From contig URHR01000011.1 in assembly GCA_900547725.1 (NCBI GenBank), forward strand, positions 1-37,819: DNA of 37,819 nt. Direction: 5' to 3'. Made by a program: the position numbers and the translations under genes. The first letter of the stretch is position 1. Every line of letters starts with the position of its first letter. Below the pieces are notes generated by a model. That model searched no databases, was not told where the DNA came from, and worked only from the letters and a program-made list of their open reading frames with translations. Shown in pieces: positions 15,901-24,737 of the stretch. Source of the stretch: an uncultured Eubacteriales bacterium. GTDB taxonomy: Bacteria > Bacillota > Clostridia > Oscillospirales > CAG-272.

Positions 15901-16698
15901 ACAGCGGCTGTTATGATTAAGGAGACCAACAAGGATTACACCGACGCATGGACATTCGTGAAGTGGTACACCGACAGCGATTGTCAGGCGGAGTACGCAA
16001 AGGAAATGGTTGCGATTCTCGGTGATTCCGCAAAGCACTCCACTGCAAACAAACAGGCGCTTGAGAGTATGCCTTGGACGAACGAGGAATACGTCGAAAT
16101 CAACCGTCAGTTCAACAATCTGGCGTCCATTCCGAACTATCCCGGCTACTATATCATCGACCGTTACACCAACTTCGCATTCCTCGCGGCTTACAACAAT
16201 GACGCAGATCCCAGCTCCGAACTGCTCAGCTATATCAAGACCATCAACAAGGAAATCACGAGAAAACGCGAGGAGTTCAAACTGGAAACGCTGGAAATCG
16301 GACAGACGCTCGCTTCGAAGCGTTCCGAACAGGTGTTGGAAGCAATGGAGTATCTGACCTCCGAATATATTAAGGAAGGCAATGACAAGTACAGCGCGGT
16401 TTCTTCTGCGGTACTTGCCGCGAAGTACGCGATTGCGAACAGCAAGATCAATCAGCTGAATGACGCCGCGCTTTCCTTCAAGGCAATTCTGGATTCCTAC
16501 GGTATCACCGGAACGATGACCATTACCAAGGCGGACGGCAAAACCGCTGAAGTTCCGACCTACTATGTCAACATCGGTAAGCAGACCGCAGAGCCCAAGA
16601 ACGGCGGTTACAGCATCAAATCCCTGAACGAACAGCAGTTGATCTACTTCATTTCCGCGGGTCTCGGTGACATTGCAAATGCACTGGCTTCCTACTGA
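12961..16698 (+). CDS. Giant extracellular solute-binding protein (CUT1-type) with N-terminal carbohydrate-binding-like region
   Basis: A 1245-aa secreted protein, about three times the usual length. Residues 1-30 are a signal peptide ending near AAGAE with no lipobox Cys, so it is probably not a lipoprotein. Residues ~31-360 have no family I recognise. Residues ~365-520 look like a CBM6/35-type beta-sandwich (ETAGQWIRYRFSVNSSGMYE). Residues ~700-1040 are a family-1 solute-binding domain: INVWLAYGRDQ, GGTLLPSILAGMGPDVYLG, YGLPETQAFPMMF, IPKTWEDIY, MPIIISDYTSLYN and a TDAWTFVKWYTD hinge helix. A helical tail with KREEFKLETLEIGQ follows to the end. AGGAGG lies 9 nt before ATG 12961. It is the first gene of the operon, followed by two CUT1-like permeases, so a sugar or glycan ligand is inferred. 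Confidence 0.87.
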   Translation: MGKKRFTRFVSFALAVLFLVSGSAIAAGAETSSVTDKTIGDYENARDLLSYEKYLERVCADAESTDKTVTTSAFSDLTFVNAAGDTVTVKDGVWTLTTKNGTVCTDPEALPEGYVLSDLVHLEEYDGRKAVYTPSAGSTTWKINLSASGITEKALYNIMLSYYPINNKNASPEREFYINGTVPFSEARSLTLPKNWSSYRSDEGDVLIATYRPSKKIRKNQEKLDADLAQALAEAEAAGLTAYISGEGAEKVLNVERPTVITSAINALIDKFELRFFVTDALNNEMRPTMLQDPKWMEYTIHDSDGYYSAPLKFALEPDENGCVTLTLSGVNEPVALDSLTLTACHTNPSYEEYLERLKNSGASLEEGKDVVQIEGENTVNTSTNVVYPVEDRSDALTSPIDTSRTMLNTIGTEKWETAGQWIRYRFSVNSSGMYEIYSRFKQSYLDGMYVCRTLKIYTNGYESEDAYKAAFGNTAGYYDGVPFEEATQLRFDYNNAWQVKGLSKGGNKDETYPLYFEEGVTYTLHFEVALGSMSELVRQIETILNALNDDYLSIIKLTGSSPDDYRDYSFTRLLPNTMLDMLEQSVALGQVSDFLKKDTVGVASSYTGICDKLQTLLEKMGRDENAIAKNLDNFKSYVGSFGTFLTDSKTQPLQIDYFRIQGASVKKPKAKANFFRAIGHEVSSFVMSFFRDYNSMGSMDTGETTKESINVWLAYGRDQSQVIRNLCTNKFTASGEYGNIPVDLKLVSGGTLLPSILAGMGPDVYLGLGQTDVINYAIRGALMNVEDLDGFEEAVRNFNNAAMTVLSIGDADGDMHTYGLPETQAFPMMFIRTDILSDLQIEIPKTWEDIYVAQSKLESNNMEIGVTTDYKMHLYQLGGALFADDGMRINLDSVLGLKAFETMCNMFTQYSFPYKYSAANRFRTGEMPIIISDYTSLYNHLKVFATELDGCWTFVPLPGYETTGADGNKTINNCAVSSVTAAVMIKETNKDYTDAWTFVKWYTDSDCQAEYAKEMVAILGDSAKHSTANKQALESMPWTNEEYVEINRQFNNLASIPNYPGYYIIDRYTNFAFLAAYNNDADPSSELLSYIKTINKEITRKREEFKLETLEIGQTLASKRSEQVLEAMEYLTSEYIKEGNDKYSAVSSAVLAAKYAIANSKINQLNDAALSFKAILDSYGITGTMTITKADGKTAEVPTYYVNIGKQTAEPKNGGYSIKSLNEQQLIYFISAGLGDIANALASY

Positions 16699-16740
16699 TT
16701 CGTTTTCATATTTTTCAAAATCTGAAAAGGAGAATGCAAA

Positions 16741-17709
16741 ATGTCAAATAAAACAGCACCGGCGGGATCGGATAAAGCTGCTTATCAGGCCGTTTCGAGA
16801 AAAGACCTGACCTACCGCCAGTGGATCTGGAAGGAAATGAAGCGGAACTGGGTTGCATATGTGATGATCGCTCCCTACGTTATCATTTTCACCCTGTTCA
16901 CGGTTGCGCCCGTTGTCCTGTCTATCTTCTTCAGCTTTACCGACTTCAATATGTTACAGGCTCCCAACTGGGTCTGGTTCGATAACTACATCAACCTGTT
17001 CTTTGCAGACGATATTTTCCTGATTGCCTGCAAGAATACCTTCATTTTTGCGGCAATCGTCGGTCCGACCTCCTACCTGATGTCCTATCTGGTGGCGTGG
17101 TTCATCAATGAACTGTCTCCCCGCATCCGTGCGGTGGTGACCCTGATCTTCTACGCACCGTCTATTTCGGGTCAGGTCTACCTCATCTGGGGTACTCTGT
17201 TCGACGCCGACTCGCAAGGCTGGGTCAACGCAACGCTTTTGGAACTGGGGTTGATCAGCGAGCCGATCGCGTTCTTTCAGGATGCAAGCTACGTGATGCC
17301 GCTGTGTATTGTGGTGGCACTCTGGACGTCTCTCGGTACTGCGTTCCTGTCTTTCATCGCAGGTTTGCAGGGCGTTGACCGCTCGCTTTACGAAGCGGGC
17401 GCAGTGGACGGCGTGCGCAACCGTTGGCAGGAACTGTGGTATATCACCCTGCCGAGTATGCGCCCGCAGCTGATGTTCGGTGCGATCATGTCGATTACCG
17501 GTTCGTTCGGCTTCGGCGGCGTGGTTACCGCGCTGTGCGGTTTCCCGTCGGTTGACTATGCCGCGCATACCATCATCCACCATCTGGAGGACTACGGTAC
17601 ACAACGGTATGAAATCGGTTATTCTTCTGCGATTGCGGTCATCCTGTTCGTGATCATGATCGGCGCGAACGTGATCGTCAACAAAATTCTTTCAAAGGTA
17701 GGTACCTGA
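16741..17709 (+). CDS. ABC sugar-type permease, MalF-like (pair 1)
   Basis: A 322-aa integral membrane protein with about six helices. The first helix, VAYVMIAPYVIIFTLFTVAP, follows a short cytoplasmic N-terminus. The EAA coupling loop reads YEAGAVDGVRNRWQELWYIT followed by LPSMRP, which is where the ATPase docks in CUT1 importers. AAAAGGAG precedes ATG 16741. Its stop is one base before the next permease gene, so the two are coupled. It pairs with the gene at 17711 to form the translocation channel, presumably fed by the solute-binding protein upstream. No ATPase gene is in the operon; a shared MsmK-type ATPase elsewhere is the likely partner. Confidence 0.92.
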   Translation: MSNKTAPAGSDKAAYQAVSRKDLTYRQWIWKEMKRNWVAYVMIAPYVIIFTLFTVAPVVLSIFFSFTDFNMLQAPNWVWFDNYINLFFADDIFLIACKNTFIFAAIVGPTSYLMSYLVAWFINELSPRIRAVVTLIFYAPSISGQVYLIWGTLFDADSQGWVNATLLELGLISEPIAFFQDASYVMPLCIVVALWTSLGTAFLSFIAGLQGVDRSLYEAGAVDGVRNRWQELWYITLPSMRPQLMFGAIMSITGSFGFGGVVTALCGFPSVDYAAHTIIHHLEDYGTQRYEIGYSSAIAVILFVIMIGANVIVNKILSKVGT

Positions 17710-17710
17710 C

Positions 17711-18583
17711 ATGGCAAAGCTAAGAACCAGAAAACATAAAGTTGTCCTGTCACGGTCTGCCGGAGGTGATGTGGGAATCACCATCATCCTGTTTCTGCTT
17801 GGCTTGTTTATGGTTCTGCCGATGGCTTATGTCATCATGCAGTCCATTAAGCCGCTGGACGAACTCTGGATGTACCCGCCGCGCTTCTATGTCATGAATC
17901 CGACCTTTACCAACTTCAAGGATCTGTTCAGTCTGATGAATACCTCGTGGGTTCCGTTCTCACGGTACATCTTCAACACGGTGTTTACCTCTGTGATGGG
18001 AACTTTCGGTCACCTGTTCATCGCGTCCATGTGCGCATACGCACTGGCAAAGATCAAGTTCCCGGGCGGGAAGACGATCTTCAAAACCATTCGGACCTCG
18101 CTGATGTTCCACTCCACGGTTACGGCGGTCACCAGCTTCATTCTGATGAGTTTCTTCCATATGATTGATACCTACTGGGCAATCATCGTGCCTGCGTGGG
18201 GCTACACGCTGGGACTTTACCTGATGAAGCAGTTCATGGATACGGGCGTGTCCGACGCGGTTTTGGAAAGCGCACGGTTGGACGGCGCAAGCGAGTTGCG
18301 AACCTACTGGACCATTGCAATGCCGATGGTCAAGCCCGCGTGGCTGACGCTGATTGTGTACAGCTTCCAGACGCTGTGGAACGCAGGTTCGTCCATCTAC
18401 ATTTATTCCGAACAGTATAAGTCGTTCAACTATGCGATCGGTCAGATTACGGCAGGCGGTATCAAGCGCGCGGGCGCTTCCGCAGCCGCAACCGTTTTGA
18501 TGATGTTGGTTCCGATTCTCGTGTTCGTCGTTACGCAGTCGAACATCATTGAGACCATGGGAACCAGCGGCATGAAAGATTAA
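17711..18583 (+). CDS. ABC sugar-type permease, MalG-like (pair 1)
   Basis: A 290-aa membrane protein of ordinary length for MalG-type permeases. Helix one contains GLFMVLPMAYVIMQSIKPLDE, the typical MalG N-terminal pattern. An ALAKIKFPGG loop follows the third helix region, and the EAA loop reads LESARLDGASELRTYWTIAM followed by PMVKP. AAAGGTAGG serves as ribosome site within the end of the previous gene. It forms a heterodimer with the preceding permease. The C-terminus FVVTQSNIIETMGTSGMKD matches the conserved MalG ending (Q..i..G...GavKg). Confidence 0.92.
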   Translation: MAKLRTRKHKVVLSRSAGGDVGITIILFLLGLFMVLPMAYVIMQSIKPLDELWMYPPRFYVMNPTFTNFKDLFSLMNTSWVPFSRYIFNTVFTSVMGTFGHLFIASMCAYALAKIKFPGGKTIFKTIRTSLMFHSTVTAVTSFILMSFFHMIDTYWAIIVPAWGYTLGLYLMKQFMDTGVSDAVLESARLDGASELRTYWTIAMPMVKPAWLTLIVYSFQTLWNAGSSIYIYSEQYKSFNYAIGQITAGGIKRAGASAAATVLMMLVPILVFVVTQSNIIETMGTSGMKD

Positions 18584-18594
18584 GGGAGGGCAAT

Positions 18595-20802
18595 ATGAAA
18601 AAACTCAAATTTGCGGTATTGCTCGTCCTGTGCGCGGTGATGCTTTTCCCGCTGTTTACCGTCGGCGCGTCGGCTTCCTCCGCTTACCAGACCTACACGT
18701 ATTCCATCGACGGCAAAGCACTGTATTCACCGGACGCTTACTCCGCTTCCAAAACCGTCGGCTCTGCCGACCTTGCGTTCGCGAGTTTCTATCCCAATGC
18801 GAGCGCGGATTCGCTGAAAAAACTCACCAAGCTGGATAACCCGGGCGATATGGTTACCGACTCCGAAAAGAAGGTGTACATCGCCGATTCGGGTAACAAC
18901 CGGATCGTGGTTCTGTCCCGTTACCTCGAGCTTGACTACATCATTTCGGACTTTATCAACGACAAGGGAAACCCCGACTCGTTCACGAATCCGCAGGGTG
19001 TGTTTGTGGTCAATCCCAAGGACGGGGACAACGGCGAAATCTGGGTCTGCGATACCGACCACAACCGTTTGGTCGTGTTCGACCGCGTGACCTTTGAATT
19101 CAAAAGGATCATCGACCAACCGCAGAGCCAGTTGTTTGATGCCGACGCGGTCTATAAGCCTGTTGCGATGGCGATCGACCAGTACGGCAGAATCTATGTC
19201 GTTTCCTCGACCACCTATCAGGGTATCATCGTAATGGACAGCGAAGGCGAATTCGTCGGCTTCATCGGCGCGCAGGCGGTTACCATCTCCGCATGGCAAA
19301 TCCTGTGGAGAAAGCTCCAGACAGACGAGCAGAAAAAGGTCAGCGCAAAACTGATTTCCACCGAGTATAACAACATTTCCATCACTGAGGACGGCTTCGT
19401 CTATGTGACAACCTCCTCCATTGCGGAATCATCGGTTCAGGGCGCGATCAACGGCAAATCCAAATCGGGTACCTATCTGCCGGTCAAGTTGCTCAACCCG
19501 TCGGGTGAAGAGATCATGCGCCGCAACGGCTTCTGGCCGCCGGCGGGTGAAATCGATTACTCCACAGACAGCACGGATACCTACCACGGCGTTTCGACCA
19601 TTACCGACGTTGCGGTCGGACCGGAAAAGACATGGTCCATCATCGACGAAAAGCGGCAGAAGATTTACACCTACGATTTCAACGGAAATCTCCTGTTTGC
19701 CTTCGGCGATAAAGGTTCTCTGCTCGGAAGCATTTCCAACATCGAAGCGATCTGCTATCAGGGAGACACCCTGCTGGTGTTGGATAAAGGAAACGACGGT
19801 TGCATCGTGGTTTACGAGCGCACCAAGTACGGCGACCTGCTGATTCAGGCAATCAGCGCGCAGAACTCGTTGGATTACGACGAAGCGATCGACTGCTGGA
19901 AAGAAGTCCTGCAGCGGAACTCCAACTTCGACGCCGCGTATGTCGGAATCGGTAACGCAATGTATCGGAGCGGTTCTTATAAGGATGCGCTCGCAATGTA
20001 CGAGGTGGCTTATGACACCGCAAATTGGAGCGAGGCTTATAAGGAAGTCCGGAAAGAATGGATGTCCAAGTGGTTTCTGTTGGTCATCGTTCTGATCGTC
20101 GGCGTGATTGTCGGTGTGATCAAGTGGTTCCAGTATGCCGCAAAGGTCAACAAACGCGTTTCGACCGACGGTCGCGCGAAAAAGACCTTCGGGCAGGAAC
20201 TGATTTACGGCTTCTATGTGATCTTCCATCCGTTTGACGGTTTCTACGACCTCAAGCACGAGCATCGCGGATCGGTTCGCGCGTCGTTGGTGTTCATCGC
20301 CGTTGCAGTGCTGACTTTCTTCTATCAGGGCGTCGGGCAGGGCTATGTGCTCAATCCGACAGGGAAGGTGACCACGATCATGACCCAGTTGATCTCGGTT
20401 GCTGTTCCGCTTATCCTGTTCGTGCTGGCAAACTGGTGTCTGACCACGCTGTTTGACGGCGAAGGCAGCTTCAAGGATATCTTCATTGCAACGTCTTATT
20501 CGCTCCTTCCGCTTCCGCTCCTGATTATCCCCACGACCATCGCGTCGAACTGGGTGTCGTCGAGCGAAGCTTCCATCATCACGTTCATCGGAACAGTTGC
20601 GTTCATCTGGGTCGGTATCCTGCTCTTCTTCGGAACGATGGTAACGCATGACTATTCGATGTTCAAGAATTTCATTATCATTTTCTTCACCATTGTCGCA
20701 ATGGCGGTCATCGTCTTTATCGTGCTTCTGTTCAGTATGTTGCTTTCCAAGTTGGTCAGCCTTGTGACAAACCTGATAACGGAAATTCAGTATCGGGTCT
20801 AA
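18595..20802 (+). CDS. Signal peptide / NHL-type beta-propeller / TPR / Yip1-type membrane protein
   Basis: A 735-aa protein. Residues 1-27 are a signal peptide (cleavage near ASAS). Residues ~75-410 form an NHL-like propeller, with repeats such as DNPGDMVTDSEKKVYIADSG then NNRIVVLS, NPQGVFVV...GEIWVCDTDHNRLVVFD, and KPVAMAIDQYGRIYVVSS. Residues ~411-490 hold two TPR-like helical hairpins (AQNSLDYDEAIDCWKEVLQR; GNAMYRSGSYKDALAMYEVA). A membrane helix follows at ~493-512, then a basic cytosolic segment and a Yip1-like domain of about five helices (FGQELIYGFYVIFHPFDGFY onward). The propeller and TPR should be extracellular. No enzyme motif is seen. GGGAGGG precedes ATG 18595. The operon position suggests a structural or docking role in the transporter; this is inference. 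Confidence 0.85.
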   Translation: MKKLKFAVLLVLCAVMLFPLFTVGASASSAYQTYTYSIDGKALYSPDAYSASKTVGSADLAFASFYPNASADSLKKLTKLDNPGDMVTDSEKKVYIADSGNNRIVVLSRYLELDYIISDFINDKGNPDSFTNPQGVFVVNPKDGDNGEIWVCDTDHNRLVVFDRVTFEFKRIIDQPQSQLFDADAVYKPVAMAIDQYGRIYVVSSTTYQGIIVMDSEGEFVGFIGAQAVTISAWQILWRKLQTDEQKKVSAKLISTEYNNISITEDGFVYVTTSSIAESSVQGAINGKSKSGTYLPVKLLNPSGEEIMRRNGFWPPAGEIDYSTDSTDTYHGVSTITDVAVGPEKTWSIIDEKRQKIYTYDFNGNLLFAFGDKGSLLGSISNIEAICYQGDTLLVLDKGNDGCIVVYERTKYGDLLIQAISAQNSLDYDEAIDCWKEVLQRNSNFDAAYVGIGNAMYRSGSYKDALAMYEVAYDTANWSEAYKEVRKEWMSKWFLLVIVLIVGVIVGVIKWFQYAAKVNKRVSTDGRAKKTFGQELIYGFYVIFHPFDGFYDLKHEHRGSVRASLVFIAVAVLTFFYQGVGQGYVLNPTGKVTTIMTQLISVAVPLILFVLANWCLTTLFDGEGSFKDIFIATSYSLLPLPLLIIPTTIASNWVSSSEASIITFIGTVAFIWVGILLFFGTMVTHDYSMFKNFIIIFFTIVAMAVIVFIVLLFSMLLSKLVSLVTNLITEIQYRV

Positions 20803-20823
20803 ACGACAGACAGGAGGTAAAAT

Positions 20824-23800
20824 ATGAAAATTCAATCAAGAATTCTTTCGACATTCTTAGCTGTCGTGTTGATGCTCGGATCTGTCGCGTTTGTCGGAAC
20901 TCTGGCGGTCAGCGCCGCAGGTGAGTTGAGTGATGTGGAGATTTCCAGAATCTATATGCAGACGGACGTTTACAAAACGCCTGAGGAAAAGCTCGCAAGC
21001 ATGACCAAAATGCTTGAGAACGACCGCTATCAGCTGTATGTGGATCAGCACGTTGCGGACGTGTACGAGAACGGGAAAAAGACCGGCACCACTACGGTGA
21101 CGAGCGGCGAGGTTGCACTGGTTGAGACCGCAACGCTCGGAACGGATCATGTGAATGTGCTGTTCTCCAACCCGTATGACGTGGCAAGCTCCAAGGGCTC
21201 GGCAATGTTCAAGGCGGACGGTTCTACCTCGGGCAAAGCGGGAACCAAGGAGACCCTGCTGATGTCGCAGGTGATCGTGCAGTACAAAGAGACCAAGGAT
21301 AATGCGTCCAAATCGCTGTACAGTTTTCAGGATTCCGCAATGCTGAATCAGATCAAGGTCACCCAGATCAAAAACGGCGTTCGCGTGGAGTACTCCATCG
21401 GACAGGAAGCGTTCCGGAAGTTGGTTCCGAGACAGCTTTCCGAAGAGAACTACCAGAACCTGATTCACAAGCCTCTGCTTGACGCGGTTGAGAGAGGCGA
21501 GCTTGGTGAGACGAAGGATGACGGTCTCTTCTACGTCAACAAGGTCGACACCTACTATCAGGAAAAGAATCCCGCCAAAATGAAAACGCAGGCGGAGAAG
21601 GAAAACTGCATCAAGAAGTACCCCTGCACCGACCCTGCCGGACAGAATCTGCCGATCCGCGTGTTCTCCACGGACGCGTCGAACGTCGAGAAGCAGATGG
21701 TGGAGGATTACATCCGCAAGTACTGTCCGGACTACTCTTTCGAACAGATGGACGCGGACCACGAGGAAACCGGCTATGTGGCGGAGGAAGAGGAATATCC
21801 TTCCTTCAAACTGGCGCTGGAGTACTCGCTGAACGACCGCGGGCTGTCGGTTCGTGTGCCGATCAACGGCTTGCAGTACAACATGGCGTCCTATATGTTG
21901 GAGAATCTTTCGATTCTGCCGTACATGGGCGCGGGCAATACCAAAAACGAGGGTTACAACTTCTTCCCGGATGGCTCCGGTTCGCTCTTTGACTTCAATC
22001 TGAGCAAGACGAACACGGTTCGCAGCAAGATCTACGGTCAGGACTACGCCTACCATGAGATCTCCGCTTCCGGATACCAGAAGGCGATCCGTACTCCTGT
22101 TTACGGAACGGTCGCAACCGAGGTGATCTACACCTACACCTATTCCAAACTGGTGGATTCCGGCGAGAAAGATCCCGCAACCCAAAAGCCGATCATGCGG
22201 CGCGAAACCGCAACCGAACGCGTTTCCAATACCGTTATGACCAAGGAGCAGATCCTGGCGAAACTGGAAAAGGAAAAAGCGGAGCTGATCGGAAAAATTG
22301 AGGAATCCTCCTACAAACGCGGATATGTTGCCATCATCGAATCGGGCGAATCGCTCGGCGAGCTGGAAACCTATTTCGCGGGGAATGTTTCGGACTATGC
22401 AACGGTGAGCAACTACTTCAACCCGAAGCCGAAGGACAGCTACGACATTGCGGATTCCATTTCGGTTACGAGCAGTAAGACATGGACGGTTGTTTCCAAC
22501 CGGAAGTACACGGGAAATATCACGATTCAGTATCAGTTGCTCCGCGACGAGAAACTCGCGGCAAGTGAGGCGGGAACGCACTACGACGCTTCGTGGCTCG
22601 GCATGGCGGACGCTTATCGGGATTATCTGATCGATAAAGGCGTGCTGACCGAACTGACCGAGGAGGATGTTACAGAGAACATCCCGCTGTACATGGAAGT
22701 GTTCGGCGCGATGAAAACGCAGCAGACCGTTGCAACCATCCCGGTCAACCTGATGACGCCGTTCACCACCTTTGACAACGTGTTGGATATGTACAAAGGG
22801 CTTTCCGAATCGGGCGTTTCCAACATCAACTTCAAGCTTACGGGCTTTGCAAACGGCGGTATGTATTCCAAGATTCCGTCCTCGCTCTCGTGGGTCGGAA
22901 AGGTCGGCGGCAAATCGGGCTTCAAGGATCTGTTGGAAGAGGCAAAGAAGATCAACGAGGCAGATGACAGCCGTCAGATCGGTTTGTATCCCGATTTCGA
23001 CTTCGCGTACTGCACCGAGAACACGCTCTTCGACGCGCTGAACCTCAAAAAGGACGCGGTCAAGACCATTGATAACCGCTATTCGTCCAAGAGACAGTAC
23101 AGCGCGACGCAACAGAAATACGTCAGCTTCTATTCGCTCGCGATTTCGCCGTCCCGCTACAGCAAATTCTATGAGAAACTGCTGAAGAAATACGGCAAGT
23201 ACGATATCTCCACCATCTCGGTCGGCACGCTTGGCAATGCGCTGAACTCCGACTTTGACGAGGACGATCCGTACAACCGCGAGGACAGCAAGAACTTCAC
23301 CGTTGACGCGCTCAAGAATATCAGCAAGAACTATAAAGTGATGGTGGACGGCGGCAACGCTTATACATGGGGCTATGTGAGCCACATCCTCAATCTGGAG
23401 TTGGATTCCAGCCGTTACGTCAAGGCGGCTTGCTCGGTTCCGTTCCTCGGCGCGGTTCTGCACGGCTATGTGCAGTTTGCCGGCACCCCGCTGAATGAGG
23501 AAGGCGACACCGATTACGCACTGCTGAAGGCAATTGAAAACGGCGCGGGTCTGTACTTCATTCTGTCCTACCAGAATACCGAGGAGCTGAAGGAAGACGA
23601 ACTGCTCAGCCAGTACTACTCCATTCAGTACAGCATCTGGAAGAATGATGTTATCAACTACTATAGCCGGCTCAACGGACTGTTGGCGGACGTGCAGACC
23701 AAGACCATCATCGGTCACGAATTCCTGAACTACGGGAACACAGGCAGCGACGGCGTGATGTTCGGCACAGAGCGTGTGTTGGATATGGACGAACTGCTTG

Positions 23801-24723
23801 CAAACCTGAACAAGAAGTTGGCGGACGCGAAGGCGGCGGCGGAAAAGGCGGAACGCGATGCGGCGATCGGTAAGATCGCGTCGGTTGCGGAAGCAAACGT
23901 TGCACTGCGGAGCGCGATTGAAACGCTGACGGGCATTCTGGAAACGGCAGACACCAATGCGGAATATCTGCAGACCAACCTTGCCGCGATGCGCACCAAT
24001 CTGGACAACGCCGCAGAGTATCTGCTGAAGTTGGAAGAAAATCCGGATAACGATGCCAAGATCACTGCCGCAAACAAGGCAAGAAACGAGAGCCGCTATA
24101 CGGAATTGGAGAAGTTCCGCTCCACGGCTGTGACCTCTTGGAACAACTACGAACGCATCCTGCGCGCATACGGTCTGGCGGACGCAAAGCTCGCACAGCT
24201 GAAGGAGGCGCTGGATCTGATCGGAACAGAAAAGGGAACCGATTCGGCACAGTACCTGATCGCAAAGGCACAGTATGACGAAGCGGCAAACTGGCTCGCG
24301 GAGAAAAAGACTGCGTTGGCAACCGAATCCGGTGTGGACGCCAAGGATCTTGCGGGCGAGGCGGACGGTGCAATGGCTGTCGAATTTGAGACGCTGTTCA
24401 CACGCGCCAACTCGGACGAAGTCATCGGAACGGGCGACAACCGTATCACTTCGCTGTCGTTGGTACTGGACGATGTCAAGAAAGAGGGCAAGCTGCCCGA
24501 AGAGATCCCCGACAGCACCGATACGGACGCCTCGGACGAAGATGCCCGCTACCATGTAACCAACAACAATGTGGTTGCCGTGACCTACGGCGACAGAACG
24601 ACCAAGACGCCGTACAAGACCTTCCTGCTCAATTACAACAGCTACGCGGTTCGCGTGACCTACCTCGGGGTTGTTTATACGGTTGAAGCAGGCGGCTACG
24701 TCATGATCCCGCGCGCAAACTGA
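20824..24723 (+). CDS. Giant secreted DUF5696-like protein, possible glycosidase-fold domain with coiled coil
   Basis: A 1299-aa secreted protein. Residues 1-33 are a signal peptide (VGTLAVSAAG), without lipobox or LPXTG anchor. Residues ~35-610 are beta-rich, with a glycine-rich FFPDGSGSLFDFN motif near 385. Residues ~619-965 alternate strands and helices like a TIM barrel (IPLYMEVFGAM; VSNINFKLTGFANGG; RQIGLYPDFDFAYC; YKVMVDGGNAYTWGYVSHIL; DVQTKTIIGHEFLNYG). Asp residues in YPDFDF and VDGG are candidate active-site positions. Residues ~1000-1180 are an Ala/Glu/Lys-rich coiled coil, and the C-terminal 50 residues are a beta module. I place it in DUF5696 from memory of the family's layout and its repeated linkage with CUT1 permeases and Yip1 proteins. 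Function is unknown; glycan cleavage or binding is inferred. AGGAGG precedes ATG 20824. Confidence 0.8.
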   Translation: MKIQSRILSTFLAVVLMLGSVAFVGTLAVSAAGELSDVEISRIYMQTDVYKTPEEKLASMTKMLENDRYQLYVDQHVADVYENGKKTGTTTVTSGEVALVETATLGTDHVNVLFSNPYDVASSKGSAMFKADGSTSGKAGTKETLLMSQVIVQYKETKDNASKSLYSFQDSAMLNQIKVTQIKNGVRVEYSIGQEAFRKLVPRQLSEENYQNLIHKPLLDAVERGELGETKDDGLFYVNKVDTYYQEKNPAKMKTQAEKENCIKKYPCTDPAGQNLPIRVFSTDASNVEKQMVEDYIRKYCPDYSFEQMDADHEETGYVAEEEEYPSFKLALEYSLNDRGLSVRVPINGLQYNMASYMLENLSILPYMGAGNTKNEGYNFFPDGSGSLFDFNLSKTNTVRSKIYGQDYAYHEISASGYQKAIRTPVYGTVATEVIYTYTYSKLVDSGEKDPATQKPIMRRETATERVSNTVMTKEQILAKLEKEKAELIGKIEESSYKRGYVAIIESGESLGELETYFAGNVSDYATVSNYFNPKPKDSYDIADSISVTSSKTWTVVSNRKYTGNITIQYQLLRDEKLAASEAGTHYDASWLGMADAYRDYLIDKGVLTELTEEDVTENIPLYMEVFGAMKTQQTVATIPVNLMTPFTTFDNVLDMYKGLSESGVSNINFKLTGFANGGMYSKIPSSLSWVGKVGGKSGFKDLLEEAKKINEADDSRQIGLYPDFDFAYCTENTLFDALNLKKDAVKTIDNRYSSKRQYSATQQKYVSFYSLAISPSRYSKFYEKLLKKYGKYDISTISVGTLGNALNSDFDEDDPYNREDSKNFTVDALKNISKNYKVMVDGGNAYTWGYVSHILNLELDSSRYVKAACSVPFLGAVLHGYVQFAGTPLNEEGDTDYALLKAIENGAGLYFILSYQNTEELKEDELLSQYYSIQYSIWKNDVINYYSRLNGLLADVQTKTIIGHEFLNYGNTGSDGVMFGTERVLDMDELLANLNKKLADAKAAAEKAERDAAIGKIASVAEANVALRSAIETLTGILETADTNAEYLQTNLAAMRTNLDNAAEYLLKLEENPDNDAKITAANKARNESRYTELEKFRSTAVTSWNNYERILRAYGLADAKLAQLKEALDLIGTEKGTDSAQYLIAKAQYDEAANWLAEKKTALATESGVDAKDLAGEADGAMAVEFETLFTRANSDEVIGTGDNRITSLSLVLDDVKKEGKLPEEIPDSTDTDASDEDARYHVTNNNVVAVTYGDRTTKTPYKTFLLNYNSYAVRVTYLGVVYTVEAGGYVMIPRAN

Positions 24724-24737
24724 GAAAAGGAGGTGCA

